Shown here: in pieces, positions 1 to 5,689 of the stretch | How positions within the stretch are numbered: position 1 is the first letter of the stretch | Layout of the letters: each line of letters starts with the position of its first letter | Assembly: GCA_964595365.1 (NCBI GenBank) | Contig: CAZQQC010000131.1 | Span: forward strand, 1 to 7,993 | DNA: 7,993 nucleotides | Origin: Fen-1258 sp964595365 | GTDB taxonomy: Bacteria > Bacteroidota > Ignavibacteria > Ignavibacteriales > Melioribacteraceae | Direction: 5' to 3' | Translations under genes and position numbers: made by a program | The notes under the pieces: model-generated | The model's database searches: none | Seen by the model: only the letters and a program-made list of their open reading frames with translations | Told to the model about the DNA's origin: nothing

Positions 1-251
1 GAATTTTACTTGGCGCCGGTTATATGCTGTGGACTCTTCAAAGAATTTTCTTTGGACCCTTAAACGAAAAATGGGCATCATTAAAAGATCTGGATGGAAG
101 AGAATACGCAATGTTCGTCCCTCTTTCTATCATAATAATTTTCTTAGGAGTTTATCCTTCGGGTATGCTGGATATCATGAACACATCTGTAAACTCGTTA
201 GTTAGTTTTGTAACCACTACAATTCATTCAACTTCACTTGGCGGATTATAA
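1..251 (+). CDS. nuoM: NADH-quinone oxidoreductase subunit M, C-terminal fragment
   Basis: This is the 3' end of a gene that begins before the window. The frame is open from base 3 and gives 82 residues before the TAA stop. The segment GAGYMLWTLQRIFFGP is the characteristic C-terminal region of the NuoM/ND4 antiporter-like subunit of respiratory complex I, which helps drive proton translocation across the inner membrane. A hydrophobic helix (PLSIIIIFLGVYPSGML) follows, as expected for the last membrane segment of this subunit. Only 8 bases separate its stop from nuoN, the standard nuoM-nuoN order. An internal ATG at base 24 is in frame but is not the start, since family similarity continues upstream to the window edge. 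The assignment rests on the motif and on the neighbouring nuoN. Confidence 0.93.
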   Translation, partial: ILLGAGYMLWTLQRIFFGPLNEKWASLKDLDGREYAMFVPLSIIIIFLGVYPSGMLDIMNTSVNSLVSFVTTTIHSTSLGGL

Positions 252-259
252 AGTTAGAA

Positions 260-1774
260 ATGGCAAATACAAATTTATATCACTCGCTTAGCCTTATTAC
301 TCCAGAAATTTTTCTTTCTGTTGCATTGATAGTGCTGGTTTTGGTTGATCTGATACTTCATAAGGACAAGAAATTAATTCCGTTCATCGCCCTTTTGGGA
401 ATAATTGGAACTGGCTACTTAACCATTTCTCAATTCGGAATGAGCGGTTTTGCTTTTCAAAACTCCTCATCAATGTTTTCTTCATATGGAATGATCACTA
501 TCGATTCGTTCGGAATATTTTTTAAGATTATTGTCGTTCTTTCTTCTCTTATGATTATTCTCTTCTCTTTTCCGTCGGAAGAAATTCAAAAAATTTCGGA
601 TCGTGTTGGCGAGTACTATGCGTTGATTTTCGGTATGATCCTTGGCATGTTTTTCATGATTTCGGCGACCGATTTAATACTTATTTATCTTTCGATGGAA
701 CTGATGTCGTTGTCATCTTACGTTTTAGCGGGATTCACAAAACTGCGGGATAGAAACAGCGAAGCGTCTTTGAAATATTTGTTGTATGGCGCAGTATCTT
801 CCGGATTGATGTTGTTCGGCATTTCTTTAGTGTACGGATTGACCGGCACAACAAATTTGTATGTAATTAATTCACTCATTCAAGGCACTCAGATTAATCT
901 TTTCACGCTTGCATTTGCATGCATTCTAATTTTTGCCGGAATCGGATATAAAATTTCATCGGCACCGTTCCATTTCTGGACCCCGGACGTATATGAAGGT
1001 GCGCCGATAACAATAACAGCATTCCTTTCGGTTGCAAGTAAAGCTGCCGGATTTGCGTTGTTGATTCGTTTTATCAAAACAACTTTTGTTTCTTATGTAG
1101 ATCCAAATGGCTGGTGGCATTTAATAAATGTTTTCGACTGGAAAACTTTAATCGTTGCTATTTCAATTCTTACAATGACGTTGGGAAATTTTTCTGCCCT
1201 CTGGCAGAACAACATGAAGAGAATGCTTGCTTATTCATCCATTGCTCATGCCGGTTATATTCTTCTCGGGTTAGTTGTATTTTCTAACCAGGGATTGATA
1301 GCCATACTAATCTACTTTTCAGTTTACTTTTTAATGAACATGGGTGCATTCCTTGTCGTAATGTTAATTGCTAACAGAATTGGCTCGGAAGACATTGACG
1401 ACTATAACGGCCTGGGTTATACCTCTCCATTCTTAAGCGTGGCATTGGCCATTTTCTTAATCTCACTAACCGGTTTGCCGCCTACCGCAGGTTTCATCGG
1501 AAAACTTTATTTGTTCGTTGCACTTGTCGATGCAAAGATGATTGCAGTTGCCGTTATTGCGCTGCTTAATTCAGTCGTTTCGCTTTATTATTACATACGG
1601 GTTCTAAAACACATCTATTTAGTAAAACCAATTAAAGAACCGGCTATTGTTACAACCACATTTTCGAACACAGTTTTGGTTTCTGCGCTGATGCTGCCGG
1701 TAATTTTTTTCGGTATCTATTTTGAACCGTTGGTTAACTTTGCTAAGTCTTGCTTGTTAATTCTCGGATTATAA
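260..1774 (+). CDS. nuoN: NADH-quinone oxidoreductase subunit N
   Basis: This 504-aa integral membrane protein is the NuoN/ND2 antiporter-like subunit of complex I, which takes part in quinone-coupled proton pumping. Its length is normal for the family, at about 480-500 residues. It is almost entirely hydrophobic, with roughly 14 membrane helices. Conserved features are the MELMSLSSYVLAGF stretch with Glu147, Lys172 in SLKYLLYGA, Lys231 in GYKISSAPFHFWTPDVYEGAP (a proton-channel lysine region), Lys261 in SKAAGF, the helix around MKRMLAYSSIAHAGY (about 319-333), and LPPTAGFIGK with Lys415. The ATG lies 8 bases after the nuoM stop with no strong Shine-Dalgarno sequence, which suggests translational coupling. 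It is the last nuo gene here, in the usual position at the end of the operon. No key residue appears to be missing. Confidence 0.97.
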   Translation: MANTNLYHSLSLITPEIFLSVALIVLVLVDLILHKDKKLIPFIALLGIIGTGYLTISQFGMSGFAFQNSSSMFSSYGMITIDSFGIFFKIIVVLSSLMIILFSFPSEEIQKISDRVGEYYALIFGMILGMFFMISATDLILIYLSMELMSLSSYVLAGFTKLRDRNSEASLKYLLYGAVSSGLMLFGISLVYGLTGTTNLYVINSLIQGTQINLFTLAFACILIFAGIGYKISSAPFHFWTPDVYEGAPITITAFLSVASKAAGFALLIRFIKTTFVSYVDPNGWWHLINVFDWKTLIVAISILTMTLGNFSALWQNNMKRMLAYSSIAHAGYILLGLVVFSNQGLIAILIYFSVYFLMNMGAFLVVMLIANRIGSEDIDDYNGLGYTSPFLSVALAIFLISLTGLPPTAGFIGKLYLFVALVDAKMIAVAVIALLNSVVSLYYYIRVLKHIYLVKPIKEPAIVTTTFSNTVLVSALMLPVIFFGIYFEPLVNFAKSCLLILGL

Positions 1775-1779
1775 TCCGA
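1764..1779. other. 16-bp perfect palindrome across the nuoN stop codon
   Basis: Bases 1764-1779 read TCGGATTATAATCCGA, which is identical to its own reverse complement. The TAA stop of nuoN lies inside it. A short run of T follows at 1786-1789. As RNA it could form only a small hairpin with an AT-rich loop, so it may act as a weak terminator or 3'-end stabiliser for the nuo transcript, or as a protein site. It may equally be chance. No better terminator was found between nuoN and the next gene. Confidence 0.3.
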
Positions 1780-1789
1780 TACAGCTTTT

Positions 1790-1821
1790 CTTGAATTTAT
1801 TACTCATCTTTTATAGTTTTA
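1790..1821 (+). promoter_or_regulatory. candidate Bacteroidota-type promoter for the 91-aa gene / Fe-S carrier / sod unit
   Basis: CTTG at 1790-1793 and TAGTTTTA at 1814-1821 are separated by 20 bases. This resembles the Bacteroidota housekeeping promoter (TTTG, 19-21 bases, TAnnTTTG) with one mismatch in each box. It lies in the 102-base gap after nuoN, about 55 bases before the next start codon. Similar AT-rich matches can occur by chance, so this is a weak prediction. Confidence 0.28.
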
Positions 1822-1876
1822 GTACCGCATTCCAGAGAACTATTTCTATCAATTTCGTGTTAATCCGGGAGAGACC

Positions 1877-2152
1877 ATGAATCATTTAAAAGATTTACTA
1901 GCAAACCGGGCGGTATTTTTCAATTTTATGAAGGAAAAATATCCTCTGTTTTATAACTCAAATATTTTCTTTAGGGATATTCAATACGCAATTATCAGCT
2001 TTTATCAAAAGAAAGAGATAAAGATCAAACGAAATGATGCAGAGTCGATCACTCAAGAGTTTGTTTCCGAGCTTGAAAAAAACGGTGAATTGAAAAAAAT
2101 GTCCGCTAATTCATGGAAAGTGAATTTTTCGCCACAAATTACTGTTACATAA
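1877..2152 (+). CDS. hypothetical protein, 91 aa, possibly winged-helix-like
   Basis: I do not recognise this protein. It is 91 aa, charged and soluble-looking, with no signal peptide, membrane segment or cysteine. A good ribosome binding site, GGGAGAG at 1867-1873, sits just before the ATG and supports it as a real gene. The order of likely elements is several amphipathic helices (about residues 3-20 and 30-45), a Glu/Lys-rich helix ESITQEFVSELEKNGELKK (about 57-75), and a final strand NSWKVNF. That layout recalls a small helix-turn-helix with a wing, but the resemblance is an impression and no DNA-binding motif is clear. It lies between nuoN and an Fe-S carrier gene, 42 bases before the latter, so it is probably co-transcribed with the carrier and sod. 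Confidence 0.7.
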   Translation: MNHLKDLLANRAVFFNFMKEKYPLFYNSNIFFRDIQYAIISFYQKKEIKIKRNDAESITQEFVSELEKNGELKKMSANSWKVNFSPQITVT

Positions 2153-2194
2153 ATAAAGACAGAAAATTCAGTCTCAATCTGAAAGGAATTTGAA

Positions 2195-2548
2195 GTGAGT
2201 GAATTAACCGGTGTTCAATACGAAATTGATATTACCGAAAAGGCTGTTAAACAAGTTAAGAGGATTAAAGCCGAGAATAACATCCCCGAAGATTACGGAT
2301 TACGTATTGGTGTAAAAGGCGGCGGATGTTCGGGACTTACTTACCAATTAGGTTTTGATGGCGAACAGAAAGACGGAGATACAATTATTGAAAAAGATGG
2401 AATGAAACTTCTTGTTGACGGTAAAAGTTTGTTTTACCTATCAGGTACAATTATGGATTTTAGTGATGGATTAAACGGTAAGGGTTTTGTATTTAACAAT
2501 CCTAACGCAAAAAAGACTTGTGGATGTGGCGAGTCTTTTGGAGTCTAA
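2195..2548 (+). CDS. A-type iron-sulfur cluster carrier (IscA/SufA/ErpA/HesB family)
   Basis: This 117-aa cytosolic protein is an A-type carrier, which accepts Fe-S clusters from a scaffold and passes them to apo-proteins. The three family cysteines are present: Cys45 in VKGGGCSGLTY, and Cys109 and Cys111 in KKTCGCGESF near the C terminus. The central part (VDGKSLFYLSGTIMDFSDGLNGKGFVFNNPNA) also matches the family pattern. The start is GTG at 2195, supported by GAAAGGA at 2181-2187 with proper spacing; the next residues SELTGVQYEIDITEKA lead directly into the domain. Which subtype it is (IscA, SufA or ErpA) cannot be settled from sequence alone, as no isc or suf operon genes surround it. Its stop is 3 bases before the possible TTG start of the superoxide dismutase. 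Complex I upstream is a heavy consumer of Fe-S clusters, though a direct link is inference. Confidence 0.95.
   Translation: MSELTGVQYEIDITEKAVKQVKRIKAENNIPEDYGLRIGVKGGGCSGLTYQLGFDGEQKDGDTIIEKDGMKLLVDGKSLFYLSGTIMDFSDGLNGKGFVFNNPNAKKTCGCGESFGV
2540..2543 (+). promoter_or_regulatory. possible ribosome binding site for the TTG (Tat-leader) start of sod
   Basis: GGAG at 2540-2543, inside the last codons of the Fe-S carrier gene, lies 8 bases before the TTG at 2552. It makes translation from the upstream start credible, probably coupled to termination of the carrier gene. It is shorter than the site before the internal ATG. Confidence 0.4.
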
Positions 2549-2551
2549 AAT

Positions 2552-3274
2552 TTGAAAAGAAGAAATTTCCTCTCTTCACTCGGATTGATAACTGTAGCTG
2601 GCGGATTAAAAAAAATTGAAGCAATAAACAATAAAATAAATCAATCAAATATTAGGAGTAAAATAATGAGCAAATTTGAATTACCTGCTTTGCCTTACGC
2701 TTTCAATGCGTTGGAACCTCATATAGACGCTCGAACAATGGAAATTCATCATGGCAAGCACCATGCTGCCTATGTGACTAATTTAAACAAAGCTGTTGAA
2801 GGAACAGACCTCGAAGGTAAATCTCTGGATGACTTGTTTAAGAATGTATCCAAACTTTCTGCTGCTGTTCGAAACAATGGCGGCGGTCATTACAATCATA
2901 CAATGTTCTGGAATATAATGGGACCCAACAAAGGCGGGCTGCCTTCCGGAGCTCTTTCGGATGCGATCAACGGTACATTCGGTTCCTTCGATAAATTCAA
3001 GGAATCCTTCAACAATGCTGCAGCAACCCGTTTTGGATCCGGCTGGGCATGGCTTGTTTTGTCAAACGGCAAATTAACAGTTACCTCAACACCAAACCAG
3101 GACAACCCTCTAATGGATATAGCCGAAGTCAAAGGTTATCCTGTGATGGGATTAGATGTTTGGGAACATGCCTATTATTTACATTATCAGAATCGCAGAC
3201 CGGATTATATTGCTGCATGGTGGAACGTGGTCAACTGGGATGAAATTGCAAAAAGATTTTCATCTGCAAAATAA
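2552..3274 (+). CDS. sodA: superoxide dismutase, Fe/Mn family (Mn-type residues), with optional twin-arginine leader
   Basis: The enzyme converts superoxide to oxygen and hydrogen peroxide. Counted from the internal ATG at 2666, the core is 202 aa, a normal family length. Metal ligands are His28 (MEIHHGKHH), His78 (HYNHTMFW), and Asp164 and His168 (GLDVWEHAYYLHYQNRRPDY). Gln145 in TPNQDNP, together with glycines where Fe enzymes carry their active-site Gln, points to a Mn or cambialistic enzyme. The frame is also open upstream to TTG 2552 and adds 38 residues beginning MKRRNFLSSLGLITVAGG. This is a twin-arginine (RRxFL) motif with a short hydrophobic stretch, typical of Tat export signals. 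Both starts have Shine-Dalgarno-like sites: GGAG for TTG and a stronger AGGAG for ATG 2666. The product may therefore be exported, cytosolic, or both. The gene sits 3 bases after the Fe-S carrier and ends before a hairpin terminator. Confidence 0.95.
   Translation: MKRRNFLSSLGLITVAGGLKKIEAINNKINQSNIRSKIMSKFELPALPYAFNALEPHIDARTMEIHHGKHHAAYVTNLNKAVEGTDLEGKSLDDLFKNVSKLSAAVRNNGGGHYNHTMFWNIMGPNKGGLPSGALSDAINGTFGSFDKFKESFNNAAATRFGSGWAWLVLSNGKLTVTSTPNQDNPLMDIAEVKGYPVMGLDVWEHAYYLHYQNRRPDYIAAWWNVVNWDEIAKRFSSAK
2654..2658 (+). promoter_or_regulatory. ribosome binding site for the internal ATG start of sod
   Basis: AGGAG at 2654-2658 lies 7 bases before ATG 2666, and translation from there gives MSKFELPALPYAFNALEPH, the usual N terminus of a cytosolic Fe/Mn superoxide dismutase. 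A strong site inside an open leader-coding frame is the main evidence that this gene may have two functional starts. Confidence 0.7.
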
Positions 3275-3303
3275 TCAATAATAGGATACGACCCGAATTA
3301 AAG

Positions 3304-3331
3304 AAGCCTCGAGAGAGTGTCGGGGCTTTTT
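3304..3331 (+). terminator. Rho-independent terminator after sod
   Basis: AAGCCTCGA (3304-3312) pairs with TCGGGGCTT (3320-3328) in a 9-bp stem with one T-G wobble and a 7-base loop. The stem runs into a T tract ending at 3331. It lies 30 bases past the sod stop. On the other strand the stem is followed by TTCTTTAATT, so it could also serve the convergent atpD-atpC transcript, less efficiently. Confidence 0.85.
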
Positions 3332-3368
3332 GTTGGTACTGCTAAATCTCAATCTATAAATCAAAAAG

Positions 3369-3794
3369 TTATGAAGAAGAGTTCGGGCTGTAAGCATTTA
3401 CAAATTTAAGCCTGTTGACTGCTCTTGCTAATGCTGCTTCAGCTCTAATTAAGTCCATTCCTTCTTTATTCCTGCTGCTCACTCTATCCTTAGCCCTCAG
3501 TAAAGCATTTTGTGCCCGTTCGATATCAATTTCTTCCCGGCTCTCCAAACTATCGGCCAAAACAAGAATTTCATTGCTCTTAACTTCAACGGTCCCTCCG
3601 CCGGTAGCAAACTCGCTTTCAACACCCTGTTCATTCTGAAGTTTTATTCTACCGACTTCGAACGTACTAATTAACGGGGCATGATTAAACAAAACCTGGA
3701 ATGAACCTTTTGTACCCGGTATAGTAATGGTTTTCACCTTCCCGCTGAAAGCTACTCTGGTCGGAGTGATTATTTCTAACTTCAACTCTTTCAT
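3369..3794 (-). CDS. atpC: F1F0 ATP synthase epsilon subunit
   Basis: This 141-aa protein is the epsilon subunit of the F1 sector, part of the rotating central stalk that couples the ring to the catalytic hexamer and can inhibit ATP hydrolysis. The N-terminal beta-sandwich domain (about 1-85) shows KLEIITPTRVAFSGKVKTITIPGTKGSFQVLFNHAPLISTFEVGRIK, including the family hallmark NHAPLI. A helical hairpin (about 87-132, DIERAQNALLRAKDRV and RAEAALARAVNRLKF) follows. The length is normal. The start is 2 bases after the atpD stop with no visible Shine-Dalgarno sequence, so translation is probably coupled to atpD. The gene order atpD-atpC without atpA, G, H or F next to it is the split arrangement seen in Bacteroidota and Chlorobi; the remaining subunits must be elsewhere. 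Confidence 0.95.
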   Translation of the reverse strand: MKELKLEIITPTRVAFSGKVKTITIPGTKGSFQVLFNHAPLISTFEVGRIKLQNEQGVESEFATGGGTVEVKSNEILVLADSLESREEIDIERAQNALLRAKDRVSSRNKEGMDLIRAEAALARAVNRLKFVNAYSPNSSS

Positions 3795-3796
3795 GA

Positions 3797-5206
3797 TTAC
3801 AACGATTTAGCTTTTTCGACTGCTTCTTCAATTGTGCCTACATACATAAATGCTTGTTCCGGTAAATCGTCGTGTTTGCCATCTAATATTTCTTTGAAGC
3901 TTCTTATTGTATCTTCCATCTTAACATATTTGCCGGGAAAACCTGTAAATTGCTCGGCAACATGGAAAGGCTGGCTTAAGAATCTTTGTATTCTTCTTGC
4001 ACGACGAACAATAATCTTATCTTCTTCCGAGAGTTCATCCATACCAAGAATATTTATTATGTCTTGAAGATCTTTATATGCCTGCAAGACTTCCTTCACC
4101 TTTTTTGCTACACTGTAATGTTCATTACCTACAATATCGGGTTGAAGAATTCTTGATGTAGAATCAAGAGGATCTACTGCAGGATAAATACCAAGTTCGG
4201 ATATTTGACGGCTCAACACTGTGGTTGCATCCAAATGTGAAAATGCTGTCGCCGGTGCAGGATCGGTCAGGTCATCGGCAGGCACGTAAATAGCTTGAAC
4301 GGATGTGATAGAACCTTTGTCCGTAGAAGTGATTCGTTCCTGTAATTCACCCATTTCAGTTGCAAGGTTCGGTTGATAACCAACAGCAGAAGGCATTCGT
4401 CCTAACAAAGCGGAAACTTCCGATCCGGCTTGAGTAAAACGGAAAATGTTATCGATAAATAACAAAACATCTCTACCTTCTTCGTCGCGGAAATATTCTG
4501 CAATAGTTAGACCTGTTAAACCGACTCTCAAACGAGCTCCCGGCGGTTCATTCATCTGTCCAAAAACTAAAGCAGTTTTGGGCAGTACACCAGACTCTTT
4601 CATTTCTAACCACAAATCATTTCCTTCCCTAGTACGTTCGCCAACGCCTGCAAATACAGAATAACCGCCATGCTGTTTAGCTATGTTGTGAATCAGTTCT
4701 TGAATAATAACCGTTTTGCCAACGCCGGCACCGCCGAATAATCCCGTCTTACCGCCTCTTGTATAAGGTTCAAGCAGATCGATAACCTTAATTCCGGTCT
4801 CAAACATTTCTTGTTTGGTTGTAAGGTTCTCAAATTTGGGCGAGTGCCTATGAATTGCGTATCGTTGTTCGGTTTTAATTTCAGATCCTAAACCATCTAT
4901 TCCTTCGCCAATCACATTGATGAGTCTTCCCAAAGTTTCAGGGCCTACCGGAACAGAGATTGGTTCGTTTGTATCGTATGCCTTCATTCCCCTAACAAGA
5001 CCATCGGTTGAATCCATCGCTACAGCTCTAACTCTATTTTCTCCCAGGTGCTGCTGAACTTCCACTATCAATTCTTCTTCTTGACCTTCTAAGCTTCTTC
5101 TTGGAATTTTAATTGAATTGTAAATTTTTGGAAGATGCCCGTCTTGAAAATCAATATCAACAACGGGACCTATAACCTGGGCAATTAGCCCTTCATTGTT
5201 CGCCAT
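3797..5206 (-). CDS. atpD: F1F0 ATP synthase beta subunit
   Basis: This 469-aa catalytic subunit of F1 makes ATP from ADP and phosphate using the proton gradient. Visible motifs are the N-terminal barrel (GLIAQVIGPVVDIDF, 6-20), the Walker A loop GGAGVGKT (158-165), GERTREG with the catalytic Glu (189-195), Walker B DVLLFIDN (246-253), SALLGRMPSAVGYQP (265-279), and the DELSEED loop (390-396). I chose the ATG at 5206 (MANNEGLIAQ). The frame remains open for another 20 codons, to an ATG at 5266, but the preceding AGGGA at 5212-5216 is a good ribosome binding site, family members begin here, and the longer start would lie inside the likely promoter. Length and motifs are complete. It is transcribed with atpC, convergent with sod and divergent from the gene at 5690. 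Confidence 0.98.
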   Translation of the reverse strand: MANNEGLIAQVIGPVVDIDFQDGHLPKIYNSIKIPRRSLEGQEEELIVEVQQHLGENRVRAVAMDSTDGLVRGMKAYDTNEPISVPVGPETLGRLINVIGEGIDGLGSEIKTEQRYAIHRHSPKFENLTTKQEMFETGIKVIDLLEPYTRGGKTGLFGGAGVGKTVIIQELIHNIAKQHGGYSVFAGVGERTREGNDLWLEMKESGVLPKTALVFGQMNEPPGARLRVGLTGLTIAEYFRDEEGRDVLLFIDNIFRFTQAGSEVSALLGRMPSAVGYQPNLATEMGELQERITSTDKGSITSVQAIYVPADDLTDPAPATAFSHLDATTVLSRQISELGIYPAVDPLDSTSRILQPDIVGNEHYSVAKKVKEVLQAYKDLQDIINILGMDELSEEDKIIVRRARRIQRFLSQPFHVAEQFTGFPGKYVKMEDTIRSFKEILDGKHDDLPEQAFMYVGTIEEAVEKAKSL

Positions 5207-5211
5207 TTTAT

Positions 5212-5216
5212 TCCCT
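5212..5216 (-). promoter_or_regulatory. ribosome binding site that decides the atpD start
   Basis: On the minus strand AGGGA (5216 down to 5212) is followed by 5 bases and the ATG at 5206. It supports the MANNEGL start rather than the in-frame ATG 20 codons upstream, which has no comparable site. Confidence 0.7.
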
Positions 5217-5235
5217 AATTTCAAAATTGAGTGCG

Positions 5236-5267
5236 TAAAATTAAAAACAAAAGCCTTTATTTCCAAA
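5236..5267 (-). promoter_or_regulatory. candidate Bacteroidota-type promoter of atpD-atpC
   Basis: On the minus strand TTTG (5267-5264) and TAATTTTA (5243-5236) are separated by 20 bases. This matches TTTG-N(19-21)-TAnnTTTG at all but the last base. Transcription would begin near 5229, leaving a short leader of about 23 bases that includes the ribosome binding site. Position and spacing are good, but the surroundings are AT-rich and chance matches are possible. Confidence 0.42.
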
Positions 5268-5317
5268 GCTTAGAAGTAATGAAAAAGAAAAACCCGGGAA
5301 ATTTTCTCGACTTCGTT

Positions 5318-5343
5318 AACGGCATGGCGGGTAACTTGCCGTT
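5318..5343. repeat. inverted repeat / hairpin, 7-bp arms
   Basis: AACGGCA (5318-5324) and TGCCGTT (5337-5343) are perfect inverted arms around a 12-base loop TGGCGGGTAACT. The segment is clearly GC-richer than the surrounding spacer, which makes it stand out as possibly foreign or structured. There is no T tract after it on the plus strand, so it does not look like a terminator for that direction. Confidence 0.5.
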
Positions 5344-5389
5344 CTGCACAACAATGTTTGTTTATTAAAACATGCTTTGAATTACAAAC

Positions 5390-5404
5390 TGATGTTACAC
5401 AAGG
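5390..5404 (+). repeat. direct repeat copy 1 (TGATGTTACACAAGG)
   Basis: This 15-base sequence recurs exactly at 5537-5551, 147 bases downstream. Both copies are also preceded by TTAC a few bases upstream (5382-5385 and 5528-5531), so the similarity extends slightly beyond the exact match. Confidence 0.75.
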
Positions 5405-5430
5405 CAATCCAGATTATTTTATCCGGTGAA

Positions 5431-5458
5431 ATTAAATGAATGTTTCATTATATTTAAT
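5431..5458. repeat. AT-rich interrupted inverted repeat
   Basis: AATGAA (5435-5440) faces TTCATT (5444-5449), and the outer arms ATTAAAT (5431-5437) and ATTTAAT (5452-5458) also match in inverse orientation. Together they give a bulged hairpin. The composition is so AT-rich that chance is a serious alternative. Confidence 0.35.
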
Positions 5459-5473
5459 ATGACTCATGGAAAA

Positions 5474-5503
5474 GATGTAATTGTTTTATGTTGAATTTAC
5501 ATC
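5474..5503. repeat. inverted repeat, 7-bp arms
   Basis: GATGTAA (5474-5480) and TTACATC (5497-5503) are perfect inverted arms separated by 16 bases. The arm resembles the GATGTTAC part of the flanking direct repeats, which may or may not be meaningful. Confidence 0.4.
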
Positions 5504-5536
5504 AATATTCTTTTCATTGTTTTTTGCTTACTGAAA

Positions 5537-5561
5537 TGATGTTACACAAGGTTTAGGCCGA
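5537..5561 (+). repeat. direct repeat copy 2, also left arm of a longer inverted pair
   Basis: Bases 5537-5551 repeat copy 1 exactly. From 5542 to 5561 the sequence TTACACAAGGTTTAGGCCGA matches the reverse complement of 5622-5640 with one substitution in the core, one in the spacer and a one-base gap. The two arms bracket a 99-base AT-rich segment. Confidence 0.7.
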
Positions 5562-5621
5562 ACAAACAAATTTTTGTTGTTTTAGAAAAAATACTCGCTT
5601 TACAATTTGAATTTTTCACAG

Positions 5622-5640
5622 TCGGCAAAACCTTGCGTAA
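5622..5640 (-). repeat. inverted copy 3 (TTACGCAAGGTTTTGCCGA on the minus strand)
   Basis: Read on the minus strand, this carries the TTACRCAAGG core plus the following GTTT and GCCGA found in copy 2. It ends 49 bases before the start of the next gene, so it could lie within or near that gene's promoter. Confidence 0.65.
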
Positions 5641-5689
5641 AGTGAGCTACGGAATTACTCAAATAATATAAATAAGCAAGAGGCAGAAA

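Larger units (their letters stand above)
5268..5689. other. repeat-rich intergenic region with no convincing gene
   Basis: Together with the atpD leader, this is a 483-base spacer between divergent genes. No open frame longer than about 30 codons looks coding. It holds a GC-richer hairpin (5318-5343), a 15-bp direct repeat (5390-5404 and 5537-5551), an inverted related copy (5622-5640), and AT-rich inverted repeats at 5431-5458 and 5474-5503. No tRNA, riboswitch or transposase was recognised. Possible explanations are a decayed or small non-autonomous mobile element, a regulatory region with several binding sites, or a dispersed intergenic repeat family. Confidence 0.6.

Noticed and set aside
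2896..3132. A minus-strand open frame inside sod
   Set aside because: It lies opposite catalytic and conserved parts of a certain superoxide dismutase and has no recognisable features.
5207..5266. A 20-codon in-frame N-terminal extension of atpD beginning MEIKAFVFNF
   Set aside because: Beta subunits start at the MANNEGLIAQ position, a good ribosome binding site precedes that ATG, and the extension overlaps the likely promoter.
5279..5368. A 29-codon plus-strand open frame beginning MKKKNPGNFL in the spacer
   Set aside because: Very short, spans the GC-richer hairpin whose symmetry better explains the sequence, has only a weak possible binding site, and resembles no protein I know.
5390..5640. 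A CRISPR array in the repeat-rich spacer
   Set aside because: There are only three short copies, one inverted, with unequal spacing; no regular repeat-spacer periodicity is present.
5633..5669. A sigma70-like promoter TTGCGT ... TAATAT before the secreted-protein gene
   Set aside because: The spacing between boxes is 25 bases, too long for such a promoter, and the first box lies within a repeat arm.
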